From NCBI RefSeq assembly GCF_005222675.1, contig NZ_STGE01000003.1:1-64000 (forward strand): DNA of 64,000 nucleotides, written 5' to 3'. The position numbers and the translations under genes were made by a program. The notes beneath the pieces were generated by a model. That model searched no databases, had not been told where the DNA came from, and was given only the letters and a program-made list of their open reading frames with translations. Every line of letters starts with the position of its first letter. The stretch's first letter is position 1. This stretch comes from Mycolicibacterium sp. CR10. Its GTDB lineage: Bacteria; Actinomycetota; Actinomycetes; Mycobacteriales; Mycobacteriaceae. This document shows positions 1 to 7,115 of this stretch, one piece after another.

Positions 1-229
1 AGATCGTCAACGCACACGCCAACTCCGCGGCCGCCGCATCGGTGTCATCACAAGCCCCCCGCGGATGCACCGCACGCTGCGCCGCGCGGCGCGCCCACTC
101 CGCCACCGCCGCCAACTTGCGCGCCTCGGCCACCGCCGCCGCACACGACCACCCCGCGATCCCCGCCACCAGATCGGCATCCGAGAGGCGGTGCAGCCCA
201 CCCAACCCCGGAAGCGAACCCTCGAACAT
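1..229 (-). CDS. 13E12 repeat / DUF222 family protein, N-terminal fragment
   Basis: Reading the minus strand from the ATG at 229-227 gives an open frame to the left edge (76 codons). The start reads MFEGSLPGLGGLHRLSD and later AEWARRAAQRAVHPRG, which is the typical opening of mycobacterial 13E12-repeat proteins. Members have an N-terminal DUF222 region and usually a C-terminal HNH nuclease domain; here only the DUF222 start is inside the window, so the HNH part cannot be checked. A second ATG four bases upstream (233-231) is in another frame and opens a glycine-rich shadow. The family is multicopy in mycobacteria and associated with repeated, possibly mobile DNA. The role is unknown. Confidence 0.8.
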   Translation of the reverse strand, partial: MFEGSLPGLGGLHRLSDADLVAGIAGWSCAAAVAEARKLAAVAEWARRAAQRAVHPRGACDDTDAAAAELACALTI

Positions 230-282
230 ACATTCGATCCTAGTGACTCCACCGACTCAGGACCCGCGGCAACAACCCACCC

Positions 283-320
283 TGTGGACAACTACGCCCA
301 CCGCACAAACCTGTGGATAA
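283..320 (-). promoter_or_regulatory. two DnaA-box-like nonamers
   Basis: TGTGGACAA at 283-291 and TGTGGATAA at 312-320 are the reverse complements of TTGTCCACA and TTATCCACA, the mycobacterial and general DnaA-box consensus. They share orientation and lie 29 bases apart start to start. No replication genes are nearby, so an origin is unlikely. They may titrate DnaA, regulate the 13E12 gene, or be chance. Confidence 0.35.
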
Positions 321-494
321 CCCCGGCGAGACCCAACAATTTCAGGTAAAAGCAGCGCCCCTCGCTACCCCGAAACCACGCCACGCAACCCGTCAGCGCC
401 GAACAACGACTCGAGCATCCCGGACAAATCCGGGCCGGCACTTTCCGTCGTCGTCAACGACGTCATCAAGACGACTCAGGGGGTTCCACCCAAA

Positions 495-512
495 ACTTGA
501 CACATGTAAAGT
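495..512. promoter_or_regulatory. imperfect palindrome before the SDR gene
   Basis: ACTTGACACATGTAAAGT matches its own reverse complement at 14 of 18 positions, with ACTT/AAGT outer arms. It ends 8 bases before the ATG chosen for the SDR. A TTG inside it could start a slightly longer SDR frame; the palindrome and the lack of a Shine-Dalgarno before the TTG argue against that. It could be an operator for the TetR regulator encoded just beyond the SDR. Confidence 0.35.
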
Positions 513-520
513 TTCGGCGC

Positions 521-1378
521 ATGGACAACATTCGCGGTAAGACCATCGCCATCACCGGCGCCGCCCGGGGCATCGGCTACGCCACCGCAACCGCGCTCCT
601 CAAGCGTGGTGCACGAGTCGTGATCGGCGATCGCGAGGTCGCATTGCAGGAGTCAGCCGTCGCCAAGCTGGGCGCATTCGGGCAGGTGTCGGGCTACCCA
701 CTGGACGTCACCGACCGCGAGTCGTTCGCCACCTTCCTCGACAAGGCCCGCACCGACGGGCACGGCCACATCGACGTGCTGATCAACAACGCGGGCGTGA
801 TGCCCGTCGGGCCGTTCCTCGAACAGTCCGAGCAGTCGATCCGGTCCGCGATCGAGGTGAACTTCTACGGCGTGCTCACCGGGTGCCAGCTGGTGCTGCC
901 GGAGATGACAAAGCGGCGCAGCGGCCACATCGTCAACATCGCCTCGCTGGCGGGAATGCTCGCGCTGCCGGGCCAGGTGGTCTACGCCGGCACCAAGTTC
1001 GCGGTGGTTGGCCTATCGACCGCGATGGCCGACGAGTTCGCCCCCCAGGGCGTCGACGTCAGCGCCGTGATGCCGACCTTCACCAATACCGACCTCATCA
1101 CCGGCACCCACACGTCGTCGGCGCAGAAGCCGGTGGAACCCGAGGACATCGCCGCGGCGGTGGTCAAGGTGCTCGACAAGCCCACCACCCTGGTATCGGT
1201 TCCGCCCGCGCTGCGGTTCGTCAGCGCGATCACGCCGACGCTCGCGCCGAAAGCGCGGCGCTGGCTGTCCCACAAGATGGGCAACGACACGGTGTTCCTC
1301 GACTACGACCGCACCGCCCGCGACGGCTACGAGCGGCGCGCGCAGGCCGCCCTCGGCGTCGTCGACGAGACAAACTGA
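521..1378 (+). CDS. SDR family NAD(P)-dependent oxidoreductase
   Basis: 285 aa. A classical short-chain dehydrogenase: the cofactor-binding glycine motif TGAARGIG lies near residue 14, NNAGVMP marks the central strand, and the catalytic Ser (NIASLAG) precedes YAGTK, giving the Ser-Tyr-Lys triad. The substrate is not predictable; such enzymes oxidise alcohols or reduce ketones, in mycobacteria often on lipids or sterols. I chose the ATG at 521 because the alternative TTG at 497 sits inside a palindrome and lacks a ribosome site. The C-terminal extension after the Rossmann core (LAPKARRWLSHKMGND) resembles membrane-associating SDRs. It converges on the TetR gene 17 bases downstream. Confidence 0.85.
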   Translation: MDNIRGKTIAITGAARGIGYATATALLKRGARVVIGDREVALQESAVAKLGAFGQVSGYPLDVTDRESFATFLDKARTDGHGHIDVLINNAGVMPVGPFLEQSEQSIRSAIEVNFYGVLTGCQLVLPEMTKRRSGHIVNIASLAGMLALPGQVVYAGTKFAVVGLSTAMADEFAPQGVDVSAVMPTFTNTDLITGTHTSSAQKPVEPEDIAAAVVKVLDKPTTLVSVPPALRFVSAITPTLAPKARRWLSHKMGNDTVFLDYDRTARDGYERRAQAALGVVDETN

Positions 1379-1395
1379 CGCTGCACTAGGCGCCG

Positions 1396-2007
1396 TCAGC
1401 CCGCGATCCCCGAGATGATCCGGTCGCAGACGGCGTACATTTCCGCCTTTGCCTTCACCGGGTCCTCGGCGCGCGACACGTACAGTGCGGCCTCGTCGAG
1501 CGCACCCAGCAGGATGTGCGCGGTCGGCCGCATCGGTTGAGCGGGGATGACGCCGTCCGCGACCGCTTGGCCGAGCATCGCCTCGATGACCCCGAGGCCG
1601 TACTTCACACCGATGGCGCGCCACCGATCCCAGCCCAGCACCGCGGGCGCATCGACCAAACCGATCTGCTGGAAGTCCGGCGCCGAGCAGAAGTCAAGGA
1701 ACAGGCGGGCGCCCACCTTCATCGCTTCGAGCTGATCGGACGGAGCCGCCTCGACGATTCCTTCGGCGATCTGCACCACGATCTCGGCTTCGATTTCCTC
1801 GTAGACCGCCGCGAACAGTTCAACCTTGTCAGCGAACTGATGATAGAGCGCGCCCCGGGTCACGCCCGCCGCCTCGACGATCGATTGCGTGGAAACCTCC
1901 GCGAACCCGTTCTCTGAGAACAGCTTTCGAGCGGCAGCAAGCAGGCTGGAGCGAGTGGCCGCAGTGCGTTGCGCTTGCGACCTGCGAGCCGGGGGGTTGA
2001 CTTCCAT
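1396..2007 (-). CDS. TetR/AcrR family transcriptional regulator
   Basis: 203 aa. The N-terminal helix-turn-helix lies in residues 15-60: AARKLFSENGFAEVSTQSI then AAGVTRGALYHQFADK, the standard TetR pattern. The rest is a helical ligand-binding and dimerisation domain without recognisable ligand residues. It is transcribed divergently from the alpha/beta hydrolase at 2069, with about 60 bases between the starts, so it probably controls that gene and itself. The SDR upstream is a second possible target. A TACA-N3-TGTA palindrome overlaps its start codon. Confidence 0.85.
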   Translation of the reverse strand: MEVNPPARRSQAQRTAATRSSLLAAARKLFSENGFAEVSTQSIVEAAGVTRGALYHQFADKVELFAAVYEEIEAEIVVQIAEGIVEAAPSDQLEAMKVGARLFLDFCSAPDFQQIGLVDAPAVLGWDRWRAIGVKYGLGVIEAMLGQAVADGVIPAQPMRPTAHILLGALDEAALYVSRAEDPVKAKAEMYAVCDRIISGIAG

Positions 2008-2017
2008 ACAGGGTGTA
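2007..2017. promoter_or_regulatory. TACA-N3-TGTA palindrome at the tetR start
   Basis: TACAGGGTGTA is a perfect inverted repeat with a 3-base centre, touching the tetR start codon and facing the divergent hydrolase gene. TACA/TGTA half sites are common in AcrR-type TetR operators. The site is short, so this is tentative. Confidence 0.3.
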
Positions 2018-2068
2018 CGTAACTTTCATACTAGTTGTTTGTAAATGTCGACCCAAAGGATAACCGAG

Positions 2069-2914
2069 ATGCCAACCGTCACGTTGCCTGCGGCGACGAT
2101 CGAATATCGAGAGTCGGGCCCGAAGGATTCCGCGTTTCCTCCGGTGGTGTTCGTCCACGGTGCTCTCGTGGATTCCCGGTTATGGGATGCCGTCGCTGCC
2201 CGACTCGTCGAACAGGGCTTTCGATGCCTGCAACCCAACCTGCCCCTGGGCGCGCACACCATCCCCGTGAATGACCGCGGCGCCCTGACTCCCCCCGGCG
2301 TCGCCGGTATCGTGCACGACTTCCTGGTCGCACTGGACCTCGACGACGTCACGCTGGTCGGCAACGACACCGGCGGTGGCTTGTGCCAGTTCCTGATTGA
2401 CGCTCATCCCGAGCGGATCGGCCGGCTCGTCCTGACCAATTGCGATGCCTTCGACAAGTTCCCGCCGTTCCCGTTCAACGCCATCTTCGCGGTGATGCGC
2501 ACGCGTATATCGGTCACGGCACTCATGAAGACGATGGGTCCGACAGCGCTGCGGCACTCTCCCCTCGGCTTCGGACTACTCGCCAACAACCTCGATCCGG
2601 CAGTGACCGCGTCCTGGCTGCAACCGACACGTACCGACCGGCGGATCGCCGGCGACTTCGCCGCGCTGGCCCGTGGCATCGGCGGCACCGATCTCACCGA
2701 CGTCGCGCCGCGATTGCACCGCTTCACCAAACCCGTGACGGTGGTGTGGGGTCTCGGCGACCGCTGCTTCACACCCGCTCTGGGACGGCGTCTTGCCGCC
2801 TTGTTCCCCGATTCGACGATGATCGACGTGCCGGGCGCATCGACGTTCGTCCCGCTGGATAACCCGACCGCGGTCAGCGACGCGATCATGCAGACCGCCG
2901 GAGCCAGGACCTAG
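2069..2914 (+). CDS. alpha/beta fold hydrolase with an Asp nucleophile elbow
   Basis: 281 aa. The oxyanion-hole segment VVFVHGALVDSRLWD lies near residue 26 and the nucleophile elbow is LVGNDTGGG, placing Asp rather than Ser at the nucleophile position, as in haloalkane dehalogenases and epoxide hydrolases. Near the C-terminus the usual G-x-H-F/W segment reads PGASTFVPLDNP, so the expected catalytic His appears replaced by Thr. A classic triad is therefore doubtful; some mycobacterial relatives may share this. The ATG at 2069 is chosen because AAAGGA lies eight bases upstream; an in-frame ATG at 2045 has no such site. It is divergent from tetR and convergent with the amidohydrolase. Confidence 0.8.
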   Translation: MPTVTLPAATIEYRESGPKDSAFPPVVFVHGALVDSRLWDAVAARLVEQGFRCLQPNLPLGAHTIPVNDRGALTPPGVAGIVHDFLVALDLDDVTLVGNDTGGGLCQFLIDAHPERIGRLVLTNCDAFDKFPPFPFNAIFAVMRTRISVTALMKTMGPTALRHSPLGFGLLANNLDPAVTASWLQPTRTDRRIAGDFAALARGIGGTDLTDVAPRLHRFTKPVTVVWGLGDRCFTPALGRRLAALFPDSTMIDVPGASTFVPLDNPTAVSDAIMQTAGART

Positions 2915-2923
2915 GCATCCGGA

Positions 2924-4561
2924 CTAGGCCCGGTAGACGCTCTCGCCCTCCTTGAGGGTCTCGAGGACCGTGATGTCCTTGATCGCGGCCGGATCTACCT
3001 TCAGCGGATTGGCATCCAGCACAACCAGATCGGCGAGCTTGCCGGCCTCGAGCGACCCCTTGAGGTCGGCCTCACCGTACTGGGCGGCCGCGTTGACGGT
3101 GATCGCCTTGAGCGCCTCCCACGGCGTGATGCGCTGGTCGGCACCGACCACGACGCCGCTGCGTGAGACGCGGTTGACCGCGGTCCACACCAGGAACATC
3201 TGATCGAGGGGCGTCACCACGAAATCGGTGTGATTGGTGGGCCGAAGGCCGCGGTCGATCGCGGCCCGCATGGGGGACAGGAAATCCGCCTGTTCCCTCC
3301 CGCGCAGATGGATGTGGGCATCACCGAAGTAGTAGGTGTGCTCGGTGAAGAACGACGGAATGATGCTGTACTCGACGAAGCGGTCCAGCTGATCGGTGCG
3401 AACGAACTGCGAATGCACCATCACCGTGCGCCGTTCCCGACCGACATCGCCGGCCGCGGCGAACTCGTGGGCGGTCAGGGCGACGTCAATCGCCGCGTCG
3501 CCGTTCGCGTGGATGTCCAAGGGCAGCCCGAGGTCGTAGACCTGCTTGAACCACCCGTTGACGGTGTCCTGGGAGAACGGCAGCTCGCCGCACCAGTTCG
3601 ATTGTCCATCAGGGCCTTCCACCCGATAGGGGGTGGTGAAGTACGCGGTCCGTCCCTGCGGTGAGCCGTCGAGAGTCACCTTGACCCCACCGAGTTTGAG
3701 ACGGTTGACGTACCTGCCGAACGTCTCGGGCGGGTTGGCTTGCAGGATGTCCTCGAGATCGAGGATGAACGGATAGGCGACCACATCGATCAGCGTGGCG
3801 CCGCCGGCCGCAGCGCGTTGCATGAGCGCGATGTCCGCCGCGTGTGACGCGCCCTCATGCGCGGTGGTGATTCCGGCTGCGGCATAGAGCATCTGCCCGG
3901 CACGGCTCCATTCGACCTCCTGAGCCGGCGTCGGCTTGGGCATGGCCGCGAAGATCGGCAGGAACGCCGTCTCCATCACCAGGCCGTCCGGCTCGTCGGA
4001 GCCTTCCTTGCGGACGATCACCCCGCCGGGCGGAGTGACGGTGTCGGCGGTGATGTCGAACTTGCGCAACGCCGCACTGTTGAGCACCGCACCGTGCATC
4101 GAGACATGGCCCACCAGAACAGGAATATCCGGAAAGTCGGCGTCCAGATCGTCCTTGCTCAGGGTGCGACCGCCGGGCATCATCGTGTCGTCGTACCCGT
4201 AGGCGACGAGCATGTCCCCCGCGGCTATCGGATGGGTATCACGAAACCCTCTGAGAGCAGCGATAATTGCGTCGATGTCGGCACCCGGTCCCGCGGGGGG
4301 CGCGAAGACGTTGACCTGGTTGGCGACGCTCAGCGAGTTGATGTAATGGCTGTGCGGGTCGATGAACCCGGGCAGCAGCGTCGCACCGCCGAGGTCGACG
4401 ACGGTCGTCGCCGGCCCTTGCTGCGCGGCGGTGACGTCCGCGCGATCCCCCACGGCGGTGATCCGTCCGCCCCGCACGGCCAACGCCTCGGCACCGGGAT
4501 TGGCGTCGTCGAGCGTGACGATGTCCGCGCCGACGAAGATGGTGTCTGCGAGGTCCGCCAT
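2924..4561 (-). CDS. YtcJ-like metal-dependent amidohydrolase
   Basis: 545 aa. An Amidohydro_3 type enzyme: the N-terminal composite beta domain (TIFVGADIVTLDD) is followed by GFIDPHSHYINS with the HxH metal motif, then HANGDAAID and TNHTDFVVTPLDQM near the end of the barrel, and a C-terminal GKLADLVVLDANP strand that closes the small domain. The family hydrolyses amides or related bonds in cyclic or N-formyl compounds; the substrate is unknown. The start is the ATG at 4561; the frame extends further upstream but reads as serine/arginine-rich noise that overlaps the next gene antiparallel to no known domain. There is no signal peptide, so it should be cytoplasmic. Confidence 0.85.
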   Translation of the reverse strand: MADLADTIFVGADIVTLDDANPGAEALAVRGGRITAVGDRADVTAAQQGPATTVVDLGGATLLPGFIDPHSHYINSLSVANQVNVFAPPAGPGADIDAIIAALRGFRDTHPIAAGDMLVAYGYDDTMMPGGRTLSKDDLDADFPDIPVLVGHVSMHGAVLNSAALRKFDITADTVTPPGGVIVRKEGSDEPDGLVMETAFLPIFAAMPKPTPAQEVEWSRAGQMLYAAAGITTAHEGASHAADIALMQRAAAGGATLIDVVAYPFILDLEDILQANPPETFGRYVNRLKLGGVKVTLDGSPQGRTAYFTTPYRVEGPDGQSNWCGELPFSQDTVNGWFKQVYDLGLPLDIHANGDAAIDVALTAHEFAAAGDVGRERRTVMVHSQFVRTDQLDRFVEYSIIPSFFTEHTYYFGDAHIHLRGREQADFLSPMRAAIDRGLRPTNHTDFVVTPLDQMFLVWTAVNRVSRSGVVVGADQRITPWEALKAITVNAAAQYGEADLKGSLEAGKLADLVVLDANPLKVDPAAIKDITVLETLKEGESVYRA

Positions 4562-4580
4562 GGCCTCAGGGTAGCCAGGA

Positions 4581-4985
4581 CTAGTCGAACCGCGGCAGCG
4601 GATTGCCGAACCGGTAGGCCTCGACGGTTTCGATGTGCTCGAAGAGCTCCTCGAGATTGAACTGGTAGTCATCGTCACTGCCGACGAACACCACGTGCGC
4701 GATCTCGCCACCCTCGGCTTCGATCAACGCGACCACGGTCGCGGTGGCGAGTTCGGAATCATCGACCTCGGCGTACGACGGCGGCCAGAACCAGATCACC
4801 CCCGCCTCTTCGTCAACCTCGGCGTTGGAGACCCAGCCGCGCTCATTGAGTTTGGCGTCGAAATCCTCAAGTGCAGAGATAGTTTCGGCAACGCGTTCGT
4901 CAGCATCGTGGGGAAGCCAGGTCTGACCGCGCACCACCTGCCGCTTCCTACGGCGCGCCTTCTTCGCGTCCGAACGCTTGGACAC
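4581..4985 (-). CDS. conserved hypothetical acidic protein
   Basis: 134 aa, not recognised. The first 17 residues are very basic (SKRSDAKKARRRKR); the remainder is acidic with a predicted alpha/beta fold, including VIWFWPPSYAEVDD and HVVFVGSDDDYQF. There is no signal peptide or membrane segment. The GTG start follows the metZ stop codon directly with no gap, so it is almost certainly the last gene of the marR-purT-metZ transcript and translationally coupled to metZ. Confidence 0.7.
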   Translation of the reverse strand: MSKRSDAKKARRRKRQVVRGQTWLPHDADERVAETISALEDFDAKLNERGWVSNAEVDEEAGVIWFWPPSYAEVDDSELATATVVALIEAEGGEIAHVVFVGSDDDYQFNLEELFEHIETVEAYRFGNPLPRFD

Positions 4986-6236
4986 CTAACCCAGCGCCTG
5001 ATCCAGATCGGCGATCAGATCCTCGGTTCCTTCCAGGCCGACCGACACCCGCACCACGCCGTCTCCCAGCCCGATCGCGGCACGGCCCTCCGGGCCCATC
5101 GCCCGGTGCGTCGTGGTGGCCGGGTGGGTGATCAGTGACTTGGAGTCGCCCAGATTGTTGGAGATGTCGATGAGCTGCAACTTGTCCAACACCTCGAAGG
5201 CGCGTTCCTTGCTCGCGTTGGGATTGCCGGCTCCCCCGGAGGCCTTGAGCTCGAACGTGACGACGGTCCCGCCGCCGCTCATCTGCCGCTTGGCGAGGTC
5301 ATACTGCGGATGAGACTCCAGGAACGGGTACTTCACCCAACTCACCGATGGCTGCGCCTCCAGGAATTCGGCGATCCGATGAGCGGACGAATTCTGGTAC
5401 TGCACACGCAATTCCAGTGTCTCCAGGCCTTTCAGCAGCGTCCACGCATTGAACGGGCTGAGCGCCGGCCCGGTGTGCCGCATCAGCTTCTGCACGGGCT
5501 CGTCGATGTATTCCTTGCTCCCGAGGATCGCCCCACCCAGCACCCGGCCCTGGCCGTCGATGTGCTTGGTCCCCGAGTAGACGACGACGTCGACGCCGAG
5601 CGGAAAGCCCTGCTGCAGGATCGGCGTCGCGAAGACGTTGTCCAGCACCACCTTTGCACCGGCGGCGTGCGCGATCTCGCTGACCGCGGCGATGTCGACG
5701 AGTTGCTGCATCGGGTTGGACGGGGTCTCGAAGAAGACCGCCTGAGTGGGGACCGACAGCGCTTCCTCCCACTGGGAGAGGTCGTCGCCGTCGACGAGCA
5801 CCGTCTCGATACCCCAGCGGGGAAGGATCTCGTTGCACACCACGAAGCAGGACCCGAACAGGCTGCGCGCCGCGACCAGTCGGTCGCCGGTGGCCAGCAG
5901 CGCCCCCAGCGCGGTGAACACCGCGGACATCCCGGAGGACGTCGCGAAGCAGGCGGCCGCACCCTCGATCAGCCGCAGCCGCTCCTCGAACATCGAGATC
6001 GTCGGGTTGCCGTACCGCGAGTAGACGTAGCGGTCGATCTCACCGGTGAACGCCTTCTCCGCGTCGGCTGCCGTCTCGTAGACGTAACCCGAGGTCAGGT
6101 ACATCGCCTCGGCGGTCTCCTGGAAGCCGGACCGCAGCAACCCGCCGCGCACCCCGATGGTGGCCTGGCTGACGCCCTCGGGCAGCGCGGCCGGGACCCG
6201 CACCGACGGGACCGAGGGCTTCTCGGAACCGGTCAT
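4986..6236 (-). CDS. metZ: O-succinylhomoserine sulfhydrylase
   Basis: 416 aa, a Cys/Met-metabolism PLP enzyme. ETPSNP, DNVFATPILQQ and VVYSGTKHIDGQGR are visible; the Lys of SGTKH is the PLP-linked residue. It condenses O-succinylhomoserine with sulfide to give homocysteine in methionine synthesis. The choice of metZ over metB or cystathionine lyase rests on the DGQGRVLGG segment and on synteny: in M. tuberculosis metZ (Rv0391) also follows purT and a rhodanese gene. The start ATG at 6236 overlaps the rhodanese stop as ATGA; the longer upstream frame lies inside the rhodanese gene and is not used. A sulfur-transfer neighbour fits the pathway. Confidence 0.92.
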   Translation of the reverse strand: MTGSEKPSVPSVRVPAALPEGVSQATIGVRGGLLRSGFQETAEAMYLTSGYVYETAADAEKAFTGEIDRYVYSRYGNPTISMFEERLRLIEGAAACFATSSGMSAVFTALGALLATGDRLVAARSLFGSCFVVCNEILPRWGIETVLVDGDDLSQWEEALSVPTQAVFFETPSNPMQQLVDIAAVSEIAHAAGAKVVLDNVFATPILQQGFPLGVDVVVYSGTKHIDGQGRVLGGAILGSKEYIDEPVQKLMRHTGPALSPFNAWTLLKGLETLELRVQYQNSSAHRIAEFLEAQPSVSWVKYPFLESHPQYDLAKRQMSGGGTVVTFELKASGGAGNPNASKERAFEVLDKLQLIDISNNLGDSKSLITHPATTTHRAMGPEGRAAIGLGDGVVRVSVGLEGTEDLIADLDQALG

Positions 6237-6646
6237 GACTGCTTCCAGGGCAGCCCCACGGCTTTCCAGCCGGCGCCGCCGCGATGCTTGGACTCGTCGA
6301 GGTTTCCCTCGAACCCGTCGAGGATGTTGTAGGACGGCGCGATGCCGGCCTCCGTCGCCGCTTCCGCGGCGCCGATCGACCGGTTCCCCGAACGGCACAG
6401 GAAGACCACCGGCCGCTCGCCGGGCGCCACCCCCGAGGCCACCAGGTCGTCGACGAAGCCGTCGTTGCGGGTGCCGTCGGTGCGATTCCACTCGACGTAC
6501 ACGACATCGCGGTCGAGGCTGGAGGTGTCGGCCACCCCGACGAATCGCCACTCGGCTTCGGTGCGACAGTCGACCAGCACGGCATCCGGGTTCTCGCTCA
6601 GCAGCTTCCAGGCCTCTTCAGGCGTGACGTCTCCCGCATAGCTCAC
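6233..6646 (-). CDS. rhodanese-like sulfurtransferase
   Basis: 137 aa, a single rhodanese domain. VTPEEAWKLL opens the fold, VLVDCRTEAEW follows, and the active-site loop is FLCRSGNRS with the persulfide-carrying Cys. It corresponds to Rv0390 by position. The GTG at 6646 is chosen because GGGAGA lies about ten bases upstream and family members start near this VSYAGDVTPEEAW; the longer frame upstream is Arg/Pro-rich and overlaps the neighbouring gene. It overlaps metZ by four bases, which suggests that the sulfur it mobilises is relevant to homocysteine synthesis; this is inference. Confidence 0.88.
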   Translation of the reverse strand: MSYAGDVTPEEAWKLLSENPDAVLVDCRTEAEWRFVGVADTSSLDRDVVYVEWNRTDGTRNDGFVDDLVASGVAPGERPVVFLCRSGNRSIGAAEAATEAGIAPSYNILDGFEGNLDESKHRGGAGWKAVGLPWKQS

Positions 6647-6665
6647 GGTCGTGAGTCTCCCACAG

Positions 6666-7112
6666 CTATCTGGGGCCGGTCGAACAGACCTTCCACGCCC
6701 CGTCCTCGCGGACGAAGGGGATCTCGACCGTCTCCTTGGCCTCACGATCCTTGTCGAAGTAGTAGGTGACCTCGGCGGTGGCACGGTCGCCGTCGACCCT
6801 CACCACCCCTACCTTCTCGACGAAGCGCTCCCCCCGCTTGTCGGACGAAACCCGTTGTTCGTCAATGATTTCGGGCTCCACATCCTGCTGCTCTGCGCAC
6901 GTGAAGGTGCGGAACGTGGGGTAATCCTGCCGCTGCAGCGCATCGTTCTGTCCTGCCACGGCGCGGCCGATCAGCTGATCTGCGGACAGGTCGTCACTGT
7001 CGAACACGTTGAGCAACCAGATTGCGCCCACGACGAGCACAATGATCACCAGTGCGCCCAGGAAGGGGCCTGGACTCGCCCCGGTGTCCGAGGACCCCGT
7101 CGGTTCGCTCAC
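6666..7112 (-). CDS. membrane-anchored NTF2/DUF4878-like protein
   Basis: 148 aa. A short cytoplasmic N-terminus precedes one membrane helix (about residues 17-35, LGALVIIVLVVGAIWLL). The rest is an outside domain with the cone-shaped NTF2-like pattern: ADQLIGRAVAGQNDALQRQDYPTF, then strands with DGDRATAEVTYYF and a closing DGAWKVCSTG. Two cysteines, in FTCAEQQ and KVCST, are placed as in the larger protein at 23175-23984 and could form a disulfide. The GTG start lies three bases after the purT stop. The function is unknown; such domains often sit in mycobacterial cell-envelope accessory proteins. Confidence 0.75.
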   Translation of the reverse strand: MSEPTGSSDTGASPGPFLGALVIIVLVVGAIWLLNVFDSDDLSADQLIGRAVAGQNDALQRQDYPTFRTFTCAEQQDVEPEIIDEQRVSSDKRGERFVEKVGVVRVDGDRATAEVTYYFDKDREAKETVEIPFVREDGAWKVCSTGPR

Positions 7113-7115
7113 CGA

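Larger units (their letters stand above)
230..520. other. intergenic region between divergent genes
   Basis: This 291-base stretch separates the leftward 13E12-type gene from the rightward SDR gene. I find no convincing coding frame in it: the overlapping frames are arginine/proline-rich shadows. It holds two DnaA-box-like nonamers (283-320) and an imperfect palindrome just before the SDR start (495-512), both listed separately. Promoters for both flanking genes should lie here, but no -10/-35 pair stands out. Confidence 0.6.

Noticed and set aside
283..320. Replication origin
   Set aside because: Only two boxes and no dnaA, dnaN or gyrB nearby.
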